From Christiangramia salexigens (GTDB lineage: Bacteria; Bacteroidota; Bacteroidia; Flavobacteriales; Flavobacteriaceae): a stretch of 64,000 bases of DNA. The translations under genes were made by a program, and so were the position numbers. The notes beneath the pieces were generated by a model that was given only the letters and a program-made list of their open reading frames with translations, did no database searches and had not been told where the DNA came from. Positions 26,033 to 34,217 of this stretch are shown here, piece after piece; position 1 is the stretch's first letter, and every line of letters starts with the position of its first letter. Where the stretch lies: positions 204,001 to 268,000 of the forward strand of contig NZ_CP018153.1 of assembly GCF_001889005.1 (NCBI RefSeq), in the 5' to 3' direction.

Positions 26033-27430
26033 CTAAGAGAGCTTTACGAAGGAATTTATAATTTGTTTGATGCTTTTCCTGTCAAAAATATTAGGGAAAA
26101 GCTCCTCAATTATGATATAATATTCAGAATCGATTTTTAAGGCATTATTCAGGTGGAAATATCCTTTATCCCCATTATTTGTGGAGAAGAATAAACCTGC
26201 AAGCCTGTATTCTACCTCTGCCGTATCCGGATAAAATTCCAAAGCCTGAAGCATACTTGAAATGGCGGTTTCAAATTCACCAAGTCCAATTAAAAGATCA
26301 CAACGTCTAATCCATGTTTCTAATTCATAGTTACCTAGTTCAAGGCTCTTTTTGTAGCCGTGCTCAGCTTCCTCGTAGAAATGAAGCTTGTTGTTGATCT
26401 TTGCATAACGCTTCCAGTACATAACATTATCTTCATCAATATTTATTGCCTTATTGATGTAGTACAAGGCTTTCTGATAGTTTCGCTTTTTGATATAGAA
26501 ATCGGTAATAGCGATCCAGCCCTTGTCGAGTAAGGGATCCTCATGTACAGTTTGCTTGTAGTTTTTCAGAGCGAAATCATCACAGCCAATCTTTTCAAAA
26601 CATTTACCAATTCGTAAATAGGCAAAAGATGTTGGATCTTCTAGTTCTAAAGTGATGTTGTAATTTTCAATCGCTTCGTTATAACGTTTAAGCTTTTCCA
26701 GAACTTTCCCTTTTTCCAGGTAAGCCCCAACAAAGCGATCATCACTAATTATTGCAAAATCAAATGCCGCTAAAGCCTTGTTGTATTCCTTCAAATCGAA
26801 ATACTGTTTCCCAACCTGATGCCAGGCAACCTCACAATAAGGATGCTTGTTAAGATACATGTTGAGATACTCAATGGCTTCTTCTTTCTGATCCAGAAAA
26901 TCAAAGCAATACATAATATTGTATAATGCCGAATAATCCTCTTCATCTGCCTCCAGGCATTTCATGAAGCTATATTTGGCATTTTCGAAATCTTCCAGGA
27001 AAAGATATTCCATCCCTATTAGCGAAAAGATTTCGGCATCTTCCAGAGTGATCTCAAGGGCCGCCTGAAGCATTGTGATAGCTTCTTGGTGCATATCCCT
27101 TTTAGAATAGATCTGTGCCTTCTGGATATAAATTTCTTCGTTAGACGACTCTAATTCCTTTAGTTCGTTCAAGATTCCATCAGCTAGTTCCAGCTTATCT
27201 TCAAACACAAGAATTTCAACCTTAAATAACCTAAGGTTTACCGAGGCTGGATGTTGGGCCAGTCCCATTTTCACTGCTTTTTTAGCAAGTGAGATCTTTC
27301 CGTTTTCCAGATAGTGGTGAATTATATTTTCAAATTCACTGGAATCAAAGAACAAGACGTCATTTGTCTTGAGCATGGATTCAAAGCGGTCAAGTGAGAA
27401 ATTATCTTCTTCGTTATGGCTCAGTTGCAT
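26033..27430 (-). CDS. Tetratricopeptide repeat protein
   Basis: A 465-residue cytoplasmic protein without signal peptide or membrane span. Almost the whole chain from about residue 30 is made of TPR units of 34 residues, with marks such as NEEIYIQKAQIYSKRDMHQE, FDFAIISDDRFVGAYLEKGK and EAIENYNITLELEDP, giving around 11-12 repeats, that is, a superhelical scaffold. The partner is unknown. It lies 88 bp after the start of the aminotransferase operon on the same strand and just upstream of the DUF368 genes. Confidence 0.85.
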   Translation of the reverse strand: MQLSHNEEDNFSLDRFESMLKTNDVLFFDSSEFENIIHHYLENGKISLAKKAVKMGLAQHPASVNLRLFKVEILVFEDKLELADGILNELKELESSNEEIYIQKAQIYSKRDMHQEAITMLQAALEITLEDAEIFSLIGMEYLFLEDFENAKYSFMKCLEADEEDYSALYNIMYCFDFLDQKEEAIEYLNMYLNKHPYCEVAWHQVGKQYFDLKEYNKALAAFDFAIISDDRFVGAYLEKGKVLEKLKRYNEAIENYNITLELEDPTSFAYLRIGKCFEKIGCDDFALKNYKQTVHEDPLLDKGWIAITDFYIKKRNYQKALYYINKAINIDEDNVMYWKRYAKINNKLHFYEEAEHGYKKSLELGNYELETWIRRCDLLIGLGEFETAISSMLQALEFYPDTAEVEYRLAGLFFSTNNGDKGYFHLNNALKIDSEYYIIIEELFPNIFDRKSIKQIINSFVKLS

Positions 27431-27518
27431 AAGAGAGTGGATTAGGGGATTTCTACTGTATTAAAGTTATAAATGAAAGAAGGGAAAATTAGAAATGCAA
27501 GTTATTGTTGTTAACAAA

Positions 27519-28718
27519 TTAATTAACATTTCCGCCTTTTTCATTTAGGCTATCCAATATGTCAATAATAATGCCACAACCTTTCAAAATTTCTTCGTTG
27601 GAGATGGTAAGCGGTGGAGTCAGTCGTACCGCGCGTTTCTCAAATAATAGCCAAAATAATATCAGCTGGTTTTCTTTTGCAGCGAGTACAAGTTTGTCAG
27701 TTATTTCTGAAGATTTTAAAATTAAAGCAAGCATTAATCCTTTTCCTCTAATTTCCTGAATGAGTGGGTGTTGTAGGTTTTTTCTGAATAATTTCTCCTT
27801 ATCTAAAGTGCTGGAAATGAGATTTGTGTGAGAAAGTTCTTGCAAAGTCGCTAAAGCTGCAGAAGCGATTAGAGGGTTACCTCCAAAGGTGGTGATATGA
27901 CCTAATTTTGGATTATCCATTAAGAGATCCATTAGCTGGCTTGAAGCCGAAAAAGCCCCTATTGGAAGGCCTCCACCCATGCCTTTTCCCATGACCACAA
28001 TGTCCGGTACAACATCAAAGTTTTCAAAACCAAAAAGTTTTCCGGTTCTGCCAAATCCCGGTTGGATTTCGTCAAGAATGAGCAATGCGCCAACCTCATC
28101 GCACCGACTGCGAACTTTCTTAAGATAATCGTCTTTGGGCATGATGAAACCTGCTCCTCCCTGAATCGTTTCTAGGATCACCGCAGCGGTTTTGGTAGTA
28201 ATCTTTTCCAGATCCCCAATCTTATTAAAATCTATAAAAGAAATATCTCCAATAAGTGGTCGGAATGGCGCTACCCTTTCTTCGAAATCCATAAGGCTTA
28301 ATGAGCCCATCGTATTTCCATGATATGCGTTTCTTGCAGCAATGATCTCCGTTCTGCCTGTAGCCCTTCTTGCGAGTTTTAATGATCCTTCAATGGCTTC
28401 TGTCCCTGAGTTAACTAAATACGTCTTATTCAAGGGGTCTGGCAGGTGCTCAGCAAGCATTTTGGTAAGGTCAACTGCTGGTCTTTGTGCGTATTCGCCA
28501 TAGACCATTACATGTAAATACTTTTCTGCCTGTTCCTTTATAGCCGATACTATTCGTGGATGTGAATGACCAAGGCTGCAAGCCGAAACCCCTGCAACAA
28601 AATCCAGATATGCTTTCTCGTCTGTAGTATAGATATATGAGCCGCTGGCGTGAGAAACTTCAAGGCCTAAAGGATGCGGAGTGGTTTGTGCCTGGTATTT
28701 TAAAAAATCCTTTTTCAA
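27519..28718 (-). CDS. Class III aminotransferase (acetylornithine/ornithine/GABA type)
   Basis: PLP enzyme of 399 residues that moves an omega-amino group. Motifs: NSGTEA at 103-108, NAYHGNTMG near 130-138, DEIQPGFGRTG at 216-226, and the PLP lysine Lys245 in VMGKGMGGGLPIG. Substrate (acetylornithine, 4-aminobutyrate, ornithine) cannot be fixed by eye. The start is a TTG that overlaps the TGA stop of the upstream OstA-like gene in a TTGA junction; the protein's alignable beginning (KKDFLKYQAQTTPHPLG) and the lack of a nearby ATG support it. Confidence 0.88.
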   Translation of the reverse strand: MKKDFLKYQAQTTPHPLGLEVSHASGSYIYTTDEKAYLDFVAGVSACSLGHSHPRIVSAIKEQAEKYLHVMVYGEYAQRPAVDLTKMLAEHLPDPLNKTYLVNSGTEAIEGSLKLARRATGRTEIIAARNAYHGNTMGSLSLMDFEERVAPFRPLIGDISFIDFNKIGDLEKITTKTAAVILETIQGGAGFIMPKDDYLKKVRSRCDEVGALLILDEIQPGFGRTGKLFGFENFDVVPDIVVMGKGMGGGLPIGAFSASSQLMDLLMDNPKLGHITTFGGNPLIASAALATLQELSHTNLISSTLDKEKLFRKNLQHPLIQEIRGKGLMLALILKSSEITDKLVLAAKENQLILFWLLFEKRAVRLTPPLTISNEEILKGCGIIIDILDSLNEKGGNVN

Positions 28719-30514
28719 CCTTCTTTGTTTTGCTGAGTTGAATTTTCCTTTTCCTTTTCCTCGGTCGGCTTAAGCTTATCCACCGGAACTTCGTTTTTAA
28801 ATTTCAGGCTATCTCCTTCTCTGTTCTTTAATACTTTAGGGTTTAATCTGGAATTCTTATCCAGTAATGGATCGTTTTTTTCTCTTTCGTCGAAAAATTT
28901 ATCCGGTTCATCGGGTAGGGGAATGCCTTTAATTTTTATCAATTCCGGTTCTTCTTCACCCTCAAAAAGCATCTGTTTATCGAGAATTCTTTCTTCGCCT
29001 CTCCAGTTAAAACCGTTCAGTTTTCTGGAATTTGGAGGAAAATCTGCTTCCGGAGTGAGTTTGCCATTAACCTGATTGTAATAATAGATATCCTTTATTT
29101 CCTTAGCTTCAAACAAGATCTTAATAGAACTGGCTTCCGCTTTGTTTATGCCGATAAACTCATCCTTATCGTTTCGCATATAATTAAGGGTTTCTGTATT
29201 CTTGTCTATATTCACCTCGTAGATCTCATTATCTTCAAAAAGACCGATTAAAACCTTTCCTTTAACCTGATTATATCCATCAATGCTGTCTTTTTGAATT
29301 AAAAAGGCGTCTTCAAATACCCTTAGGGAATCCAGCTGTTCGGTCTTCGGGTTGCTCTGGAGGTGGATGCTATCTCCCGTCATTTGATTACTACCCGACC
29401 ATAAAACAGGTTTTTTATCTCCGAACCGCTTTAAATTGATCAGTTTTGTAAGCCCTGTTTCCTGATTGGAATAAATAGAGTCGCTTTTCCCGCTCATATC
29501 CTCTTTTAAGATCCTCACATTATAAAACCCGCGGATTATCCTTTTTTCAGGTTTTCCTGTTATCATAATGGTATCACTGTGAATAAAAAGCGAATCCCGC
29601 TCCTGTAGGCTCGCAGCAAGTGCTTTTTTGGTGATGAATACAGAGTCTTTGTCCCTGTAAACTTCAGCATAATGCCCGGTGACCCTGCTTTTATTGATGG
29701 TATCTATTACTTTGATATTATTGGTGGCAGATGCAAAACTATTTTCTCTGTTAAAGTAGAGACTATCTCCTTTTAGGATGCGATTTTCATAGTCTATTCG
29801 TGAGTTTTTTACAAAATGTCCTCTGTCTTCTCTTGTGTCATAAAACCCGCGTTCACAATATACCGTGCTGGTTTCACTTACAATAGTTGAGGGACCATAT
29901 AAATAAGCATGTCCGCTTTCGGAATAGAAATCCAGCTGTTCAGAATTAATAGTGTATTCTGGATTCGTAACAACCACATCAGAAATAAAACTATATTTAT
30001 CTTCTTCCATAAAATACCTGCCAATTCGGCTGGTAAGTACACTTGCAGTATCCCTAACCGTTCCACCGCTTCTGTAATACGCCTGTTGCTTGATGCGGTC
30101 AAAAAATAAACTGTCGGTTTCAAGTGTGGTTTGAGGTCGTCTCATAGAGACATTCCCACTGGCGAAAGCAAATTCAGTATTACCATTGTATTCGGCATAA
30201 TTACTGGTCATGCTTACACTGTCACCCTGTTGCATTCTAATATTTCCGTAGGCTTTAAAGAAATTAGCTTCCTTATAGAATACAGCGTTATCACACCAGA
30301 CCTCGATCCCATCATGATCAAAATAGACCTGATTTTCAACTTTACTTAAAATAAGTGCGCCAGGGTAGCGCTCTTCATTTTTTAAAGTTCGATCTGAATC
30401 ATAATTTATCTCCTGAGTCTTCTGAGCATAGCCAGAGAAAGAAAACAGAATTATGAAAAGCAAGGATGTAAAATAGGGTTTTATCAAGCCTGAATTTTTT
30501 CCAAAAGTAATCAA
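28715..30514 (-). CDS. OstA/LptA-like organic solvent tolerance family protein
   Basis: A 599-residue protein with a signal peptide (LIKPYFTSLLFIILFSFSGYA) and a long series of OstA/LptA-type beta-repeats, visible as recurring units like AVFYKEANFFKAYGNIRMQQ, YNGNTEFAFASGNV and FYTDGRGHFVK-like stretches. The fold is the LPS-bridging beta-jellyroll, so it most likely helps carry LPS across the periplasm; Bacteroidetes forms are longer than E. coli LptA (185 residues). Two TTG codons compete as start: 30514 and 30487; the second gives a more compact signal peptide. Not verified. Confidence 0.72.
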   Translation of the reverse strand: MITFGKNSGLIKPYFTSLLFIILFSFSGYAQKTQEINYDSDRTLKNEERYPGALILSKVENQVYFDHDGIEVWCDNAVFYKEANFFKAYGNIRMQQGDSVSMTSNYAEYNGNTEFAFASGNVSMRRPQTTLETDSLFFDRIKQQAYYRSGGTVRDTASVLTSRIGRYFMEEDKYSFISDVVVTNPEYTINSEQLDFYSESGHAYLYGPSTIVSETSTVYCERGFYDTREDRGHFVKNSRIDYENRILKGDSLYFNRENSFASATNNIKVIDTINKSRVTGHYAEVYRDKDSVFITKKALAASLQERDSLFIHSDTIMITGKPEKRIIRGFYNVRILKEDMSGKSDSIYSNQETGLTKLINLKRFGDKKPVLWSGSNQMTGDSIHLQSNPKTEQLDSLRVFEDAFLIQKDSIDGYNQVKGKVLIGLFEDNEIYEVNIDKNTETLNYMRNDKDEFIGINKAEASSIKILFEAKEIKDIYYYNQVNGKLTPEADFPPNSRKLNGFNWRGEERILDKQMLFEGEEEPELIKIKGIPLPDEPDKFFDEREKNDPLLDKNSRLNPKVLKNREGDSLKFKNEVPVDKLKPTEEKEKENSTQQNKEG

Positions 30515-30713
30515 TTTTCAACGATCATGTTCTTTGTGAAATTTGGAAAAACAGAACGAATGTCGTTAAACCAAATACAATAAAAAGTGAATTTTGTTCA
30601 TGTATTCTTAAAGGTTTACCAAATAAATTGCATTTAAGATAAACTTAACTTTTGTATGCAAACCAAAGGACTCTTCACTTCGTAAGTTTCTATATAAAAC
30701 TAAAATTTTTATT

Positions 30714-31514
30714 ATGAAAAAACCCTTAGTGAAGGTTGATGTTGTTGAAGCATCTTCTAAAGATTCGAAAAAGAGTTCGCGAAGGAAGTTCATTAAACTG
30801 GGTGGACTTGGGATAGCAGGTTCAAGCTTTTTACTGTACAGCTGTAGCGAAGATGATCTATTTGACCCGGGAGCTCCTGTAGCAGGACCAGATCCTGAAC
30901 CGGAGCCGGAACCAGAAACCTTTGATCTTGGTGGCGGTGATCTGGGTATTCTAAACTATGCTTATGCTTTGGAGCAGCTTGAAGCCGCTTTTTACACTCA
31001 GGTGAGAGCAGGAGGCTATTATGCGGGAGCGCCACAGGAAGAAAAGGATCTTTTTGATGATCTGTATAATCACGAGGTAATTCATAGGGAATTTTTTAGA
31101 ACAGCGATCACAGCTGTGGCTCCCAATGATATTTTACCTGATCTTGAATTCGACGTTTCTTCTATAGATTTTGATGACAGAACGTCTGTATTGGAAACAG
31201 CCAGACTTTTGGAAGATACCGGAGTAGCTGCTTATAACGGAGCTGGAGACAGATTGGAGACCGCTGCTTACCTCACTATTGCTGGTAAAATTGTTTCGGT
31301 AGAAGCCAGGCATGCTTCAGCCATTAGAAGTCTTATAAATCCCGATTCGACAGATTTTGCCGGGGATGATGTTATGGTGGATATAGCCGGTACCGGATTA
31401 GGTTATGATAAGGCTACAGATCCAGCCGATATACTTGCAGCTGTTGGAGATCTAGGAGTTATTACTACAAGATTTACTGCAAATAACTTACCCGAACCAA
31501 AAACCGGTTCATAA
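30714..31514 (+). CDS. Tat-exported ferritin-like (DUF4439/Ferritin_2) lipoprotein
   Basis: The 266-residue protein has a twin-arginine signal, SSRRKFIKLGGLGIAG, that also ends in a lipobox (LLYSC), then a Pro/Glu-rich linker (repeats of PEPEPE) and a four-helix ferritin-like domain: NYAYALEQLEAAFYTQ with Glu residues for iron, later HEVIHREFF and VEARHASAIRS supplying the second set of Glu/His ligands. Export through Tat suggests that it folds around its metal in the cytoplasm. The next gene encodes a close relative. Catalytic role (oxidase, iron storage, stress) unknown. Confidence 0.82.
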   Translation: MKKPLVKVDVVEASSKDSKKSSRRKFIKLGGLGIAGSSFLLYSCSEDDLFDPGAPVAGPDPEPEPEPETFDLGGGDLGILNYAYALEQLEAAFYTQVRAGGYYAGAPQEEKDLFDDLYNHEVIHREFFRTAITAVAPNDILPDLEFDVSSIDFDDRTSVLETARLLEDTGVAAYNGAGDRLETAAYLTIAGKIVSVEARHASAIRSLINPDSTDFAGDDVMVDIAGTGLGYDKATDPADILAAVGDLGVITTRFTANNLPEPKTGS

Positions 31515-31539
31515 TCAACGAATCTGAAAAAAACATATT

Positions 31540-32379
31540 ATGAGTATTATAAAACTATTAGAAGATTTTACGACTGAAAATCTTACAAATAAGAAAAGCT
31601 CCAGACGGGAAATGTTTGGCACTTTAGGATCTTTTGGTAAAAAAGCTGCAGCAGCAGCTGTACCATTTGGCCTTGCGGGAAATTCTGCCTCGGCAGCAAC
31701 ATATTTTCAGCAAAAAGCTCACGAAGGGCCTTTTGGACTAGCATTGGTATTGGAATATCTTGAAGCTGAATTTTATATGAAAGCTTTGGAATCTGGGGTT
31801 ATACCTGGAGGTTCGAGAGCGGAGAAAGTTTATATGCAAATTTCTAAACATGAGGATTCTCATGTCGCGCTTCTTAAAGCTGTGTTGGAAGATGCAGGAG
31901 AAGACACTTCGAAACCTACCTTCGATTTTACCGTGGGTGGAGCATTTGATCCTTTCAATGAAAATAATACGGGACAGGAAACTGCATATGCTCAATTATT
32001 AGCTCTTGCTCAGGCCTTTGAGGATACAGGTGTTAGAGCCTATAAGGGGCAGGCTCCGGCATTGATGGGTACACCATGGTTAGAACCAGCATTGCAGATA
32101 CATTCGGTAGAAGCGCGTCATGCTTCAGAAATAAGAAGAATTCGTGGATTGGAAGGTTGGATCACGCTTAATAACAGAGGAGCAGGAATGCCAGAAGCCA
32201 CTCAGGCCGTTTATGATGGAGAAGAAGTAACTACTCAGGCGGGAATAGATCTTGTAGGTTATGATTACGGGGATTCTCCAATTGTTGGAGATGTGGCTGA
32301 AGCTGTATCTCAGGCTTTTGATGAGCCGATCACAGGTGAAACGGCAGGCCAGATCGCAGGTCTCTTTATTAAAAGCTAG
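31540..32379 (+). CDS. Tat-exported ferritin-like domain protein, second copy
   Basis: Paralogue of the preceding gene, 279 residues. A Tat-type signal SSRREMFGTLGSFGKKAAAAA is followed by AAAVPFGLAGNSASA, a signal-peptidase I cleavage region instead of a lipobox. The ferritin-like domain has VLEYLEAEFYMKALESG, ISKHEDSHVALL and VEARHASEIRRIR with the Glu/His iron ligands. A short 25-bp gap to the first gene suggests one operon. Two differently anchored copies, one lipid-bound and one soluble, could act together; this is inference. Confidence 0.82.
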   Translation: MSIIKLLEDFTTENLTNKKSSRREMFGTLGSFGKKAAAAAVPFGLAGNSASAATYFQQKAHEGPFGLALVLEYLEAEFYMKALESGVIPGGSRAEKVYMQISKHEDSHVALLKAVLEDAGEDTSKPTFDFTVGGAFDPFNENNTGQETAYAQLLALAQAFEDTGVRAYKGQAPALMGTPWLEPALQIHSVEARHASEIRRIRGLEGWITLNNRGAGMPEATQAVYDGEEVTTQAGIDLVGYDYGDSPIVGDVAEAVSQAFDEPITGETAGQIAGLFIKS

Positions 32380-32415
32380 AAAAATTAATTAGGAAGAGAG
32401 AAATTATCCTGAAAG

Positions 32416-32449
32416 AAAAAAGGCTGTCAAATTTTTGACAGCCTTTTTT
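32416..32449. terminator. Bidirectional terminator between ferritin-like and purA genes
   Basis: AAAAAAGGCTGTCAAA pairs with TTTTTGACAGCCTTTTTT. A T run follows on both strands, so it serves both convergent genes. Confidence 0.88.
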
Positions 32450-32453
32450 AGTA

Positions 32454-33725
32454 TTATCTATTGATCGTTTGTGTTCTATCCGGTCCAACCGATACCATTT
32501 TAATTGGCACCTCTAATTCTTTTTCCAGATAATCCACATAGTCCATGAATTCTTTTGGCAGAGCAGAAGGATCTGTCATTTTTGTCAGATCTTCTTTCCA
32601 GCCTTTTAATTCAGTATATACCGGTTCTATATTTTCAGGTTCAATGTTATAAGGAAGATGAGATATTTCATCACCTTTATACTTATAAGCCGTACAAACT
32701 TTTAAAGTTTCAAATCCACTTAAAACATCACCTTTCATCATGATGAGCTGAGTGATACCGTTAACCTGAACTGCATATTTAAGTGCAACAAGGTCTAACC
32801 ATCCACAACGTCTTTTTCTTCCTGTGGTAGCTCCAAATTCATTTCCTACCTTACCCATGGTTTCTCCAACCTCATCAAAAAGTTCAGTTGGGAAAGGTCC
32901 GCTACCAACTCTGGTAGTGTAAGCTTTGAATATTCCAAATGCCTCACCAATATGTCTTGGTGCCACTCCTAAACCTGTACAGGCTCCTGCTGCTGTGGTA
33001 TTAGAAGAGGTTACAAATGGATAGGTTCCAAAATCTATATCCAGTAATGATCCCTGTGCTCCTTCAGCTAAGATGCTTTTTCCTTGTTTCATTGCCTGGT
33101 GAAGGTATTCTTCACTGTCAATAAAGCTTAGTTCTTTAAGGCTTTCAACAGCTTTACAGAATTCTTTTTCAAGTTCTTCAAGATCGTATTGAAGATCTAC
33201 ATTGTAGAAGTCGATCATTTTCTCGTGCTTATCTGCAAGAGTACGATATTTATCCATCCAGTTTTCCATTTCCAGGTCACCTACACGTAAACCGTTTCTT
33301 CCGGTTTTGTCCATATAAGTTGGGCCGATACCTTTTAAGGTAGATCCAATTTTCGCCTTTCCTTTGGAAGCTTCAGAAGCAGCATCAAGTAATCTGTGTG
33401 TTGGCAGAATTAGATGCGCTTTTCTGGAGATTAGAAGTTTAGATTTATAATCTATACTGTGTTTGTCAAGATTATCCAGTTCTTTTTTGAAAATTACCGG
33501 ATCTATAACCACCCCATTCCCTACAAGGTTAATTGTGTCATCATGAAATATTCCTGAAGGGATTGTATGTAAAACGTGTTTTTGTCCGTCGAATTCAAGT
33601 GTGTGTCCAGCATTTGGACCACCCTGGAAACGAGCGATAATATCGTATTTTGAGGTGAGAACATCGACGATCTTGCCTTTTCCCTCATCACCCCATTGAA
33701 GACCTAGTAGTAAATCTACTGCCAT
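32454..33725 (-). CDS. purA: Adenylosuccinate synthetase
   Basis: Joins IMP and aspartate using GTP to give adenylosuccinate, the first committed step to AMP. The 423-residue enzyme starts MAVDLLLGLQWGDEGKGK: the GDEGKGK P-loop-like motif is at 12-18 with catalytic Asp13, followed by GGPNAGHT with His41. The C-terminal GTP-binding motif occurs in VSVGPDRTQTI. Length normal. It lies 12 bp behind fur and 492 bp behind rel/spoT on the same strand, so these may be one operon, a plausible link with ppGpp, which is known to inhibit PurA in E. coli. Confidence 0.96.
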   Translation of the reverse strand: MAVDLLLGLQWGDEGKGKIVDVLTSKYDIIARFQGGPNAGHTLEFDGQKHVLHTIPSGIFHDDTINLVGNGVVIDPVIFKKELDNLDKHSIDYKSKLLISRKAHLILPTHRLLDAASEASKGKAKIGSTLKGIGPTYMDKTGRNGLRVGDLEMENWMDKYRTLADKHEKMIDFYNVDLQYDLEELEKEFCKAVESLKELSFIDSEEYLHQAMKQGKSILAEGAQGSLLDIDFGTYPFVTSSNTTAAGACTGLGVAPRHIGEAFGIFKAYTTRVGSGPFPTELFDEVGETMGKVGNEFGATTGRKRRCGWLDLVALKYAVQVNGITQLIMMKGDVLSGFETLKVCTAYKYKGDEISHLPYNIEPENIEPVYTELKGWKEDLTKMTDPSALPKEFMDYVDYLEKELEVPIKMVSVGPDRTQTINR

Positions 33726-33737
33726 GAAAATGTAAAC

Positions 33738-34193
33738 TTAATTGGTTGATTTTTTGTTGCCGTAAAAATATAAAGAATGCTTTTTGATCTCGATGTCAAA
33801 AACCTCCTCTATAGTTTGCTTGATACTTTGGATCCTTGGATCGCAAAATTCAATTACCTCGCCGGTATCGGTAAGTATAATATGGTCATGCTGACGATCA
33901 AAGTATGATTTTTCATATTGCGCCTGGTTTTGTCCAAACTGATGTTTTCTAACAAGACCGCACTCCAGCAAAAGTTCAATAGTATTATACAAAGTCGCCC
34001 GACTAACACGGTATTTCTTATTCTTCATTTTAATATAAAGAGATTCTATATCAAAATGATCGTCAGAATTATAGATCTCCTGAAGAATGGCGAAGCGTTC
34101 CGGAGTTTTCCGGTGTCCCTTTTCTTCAAGATACTTAGTGAAAACGTTTTTAACGACTCCCTGGTCGTTTTTATTTACAACTTTTTTGCTCAT
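33738..34193 (-). CDS. Fur-family transcriptional regulator
   Basis: Winged-helix metal-dependent repressor of 151 residues. The HTH region ([14 protein letters not shown] to [21 protein letters not shown]) and the dimerisation domain with HDHIIL at 102-106 (regulatory metal site) are clear. The structural-zinc Cys-x-x-Cys pair that follows the HDH in classical Fur is absent: the stretch reads [10 protein letters not shown]. Some flavobacterial Fur proteins share this. Whether it answers to iron, zinc or peroxide cannot be said. It lies between rel/spoT and purA; a TACCTTTG element overlaps the gap. Confidence 0.83.
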   Translation of the reverse strand: MSKKVVNKNDQGVVKNVFTKYLEEKGHRKTPERFAILQEIYNSDDHFDIESLYIKMKNKKYRVSRATLYNTIELLLECGLVRKHQFGQNQAQYEKSYFDRQHDHIILTDTGEVIEFCDPRIQSIKQTIEEVFDIEIKKHSLYFYGNKKSTN

Positions 34194-34217
34194 AATTTGC
34201 GTTGCAAAGGTAAATTT

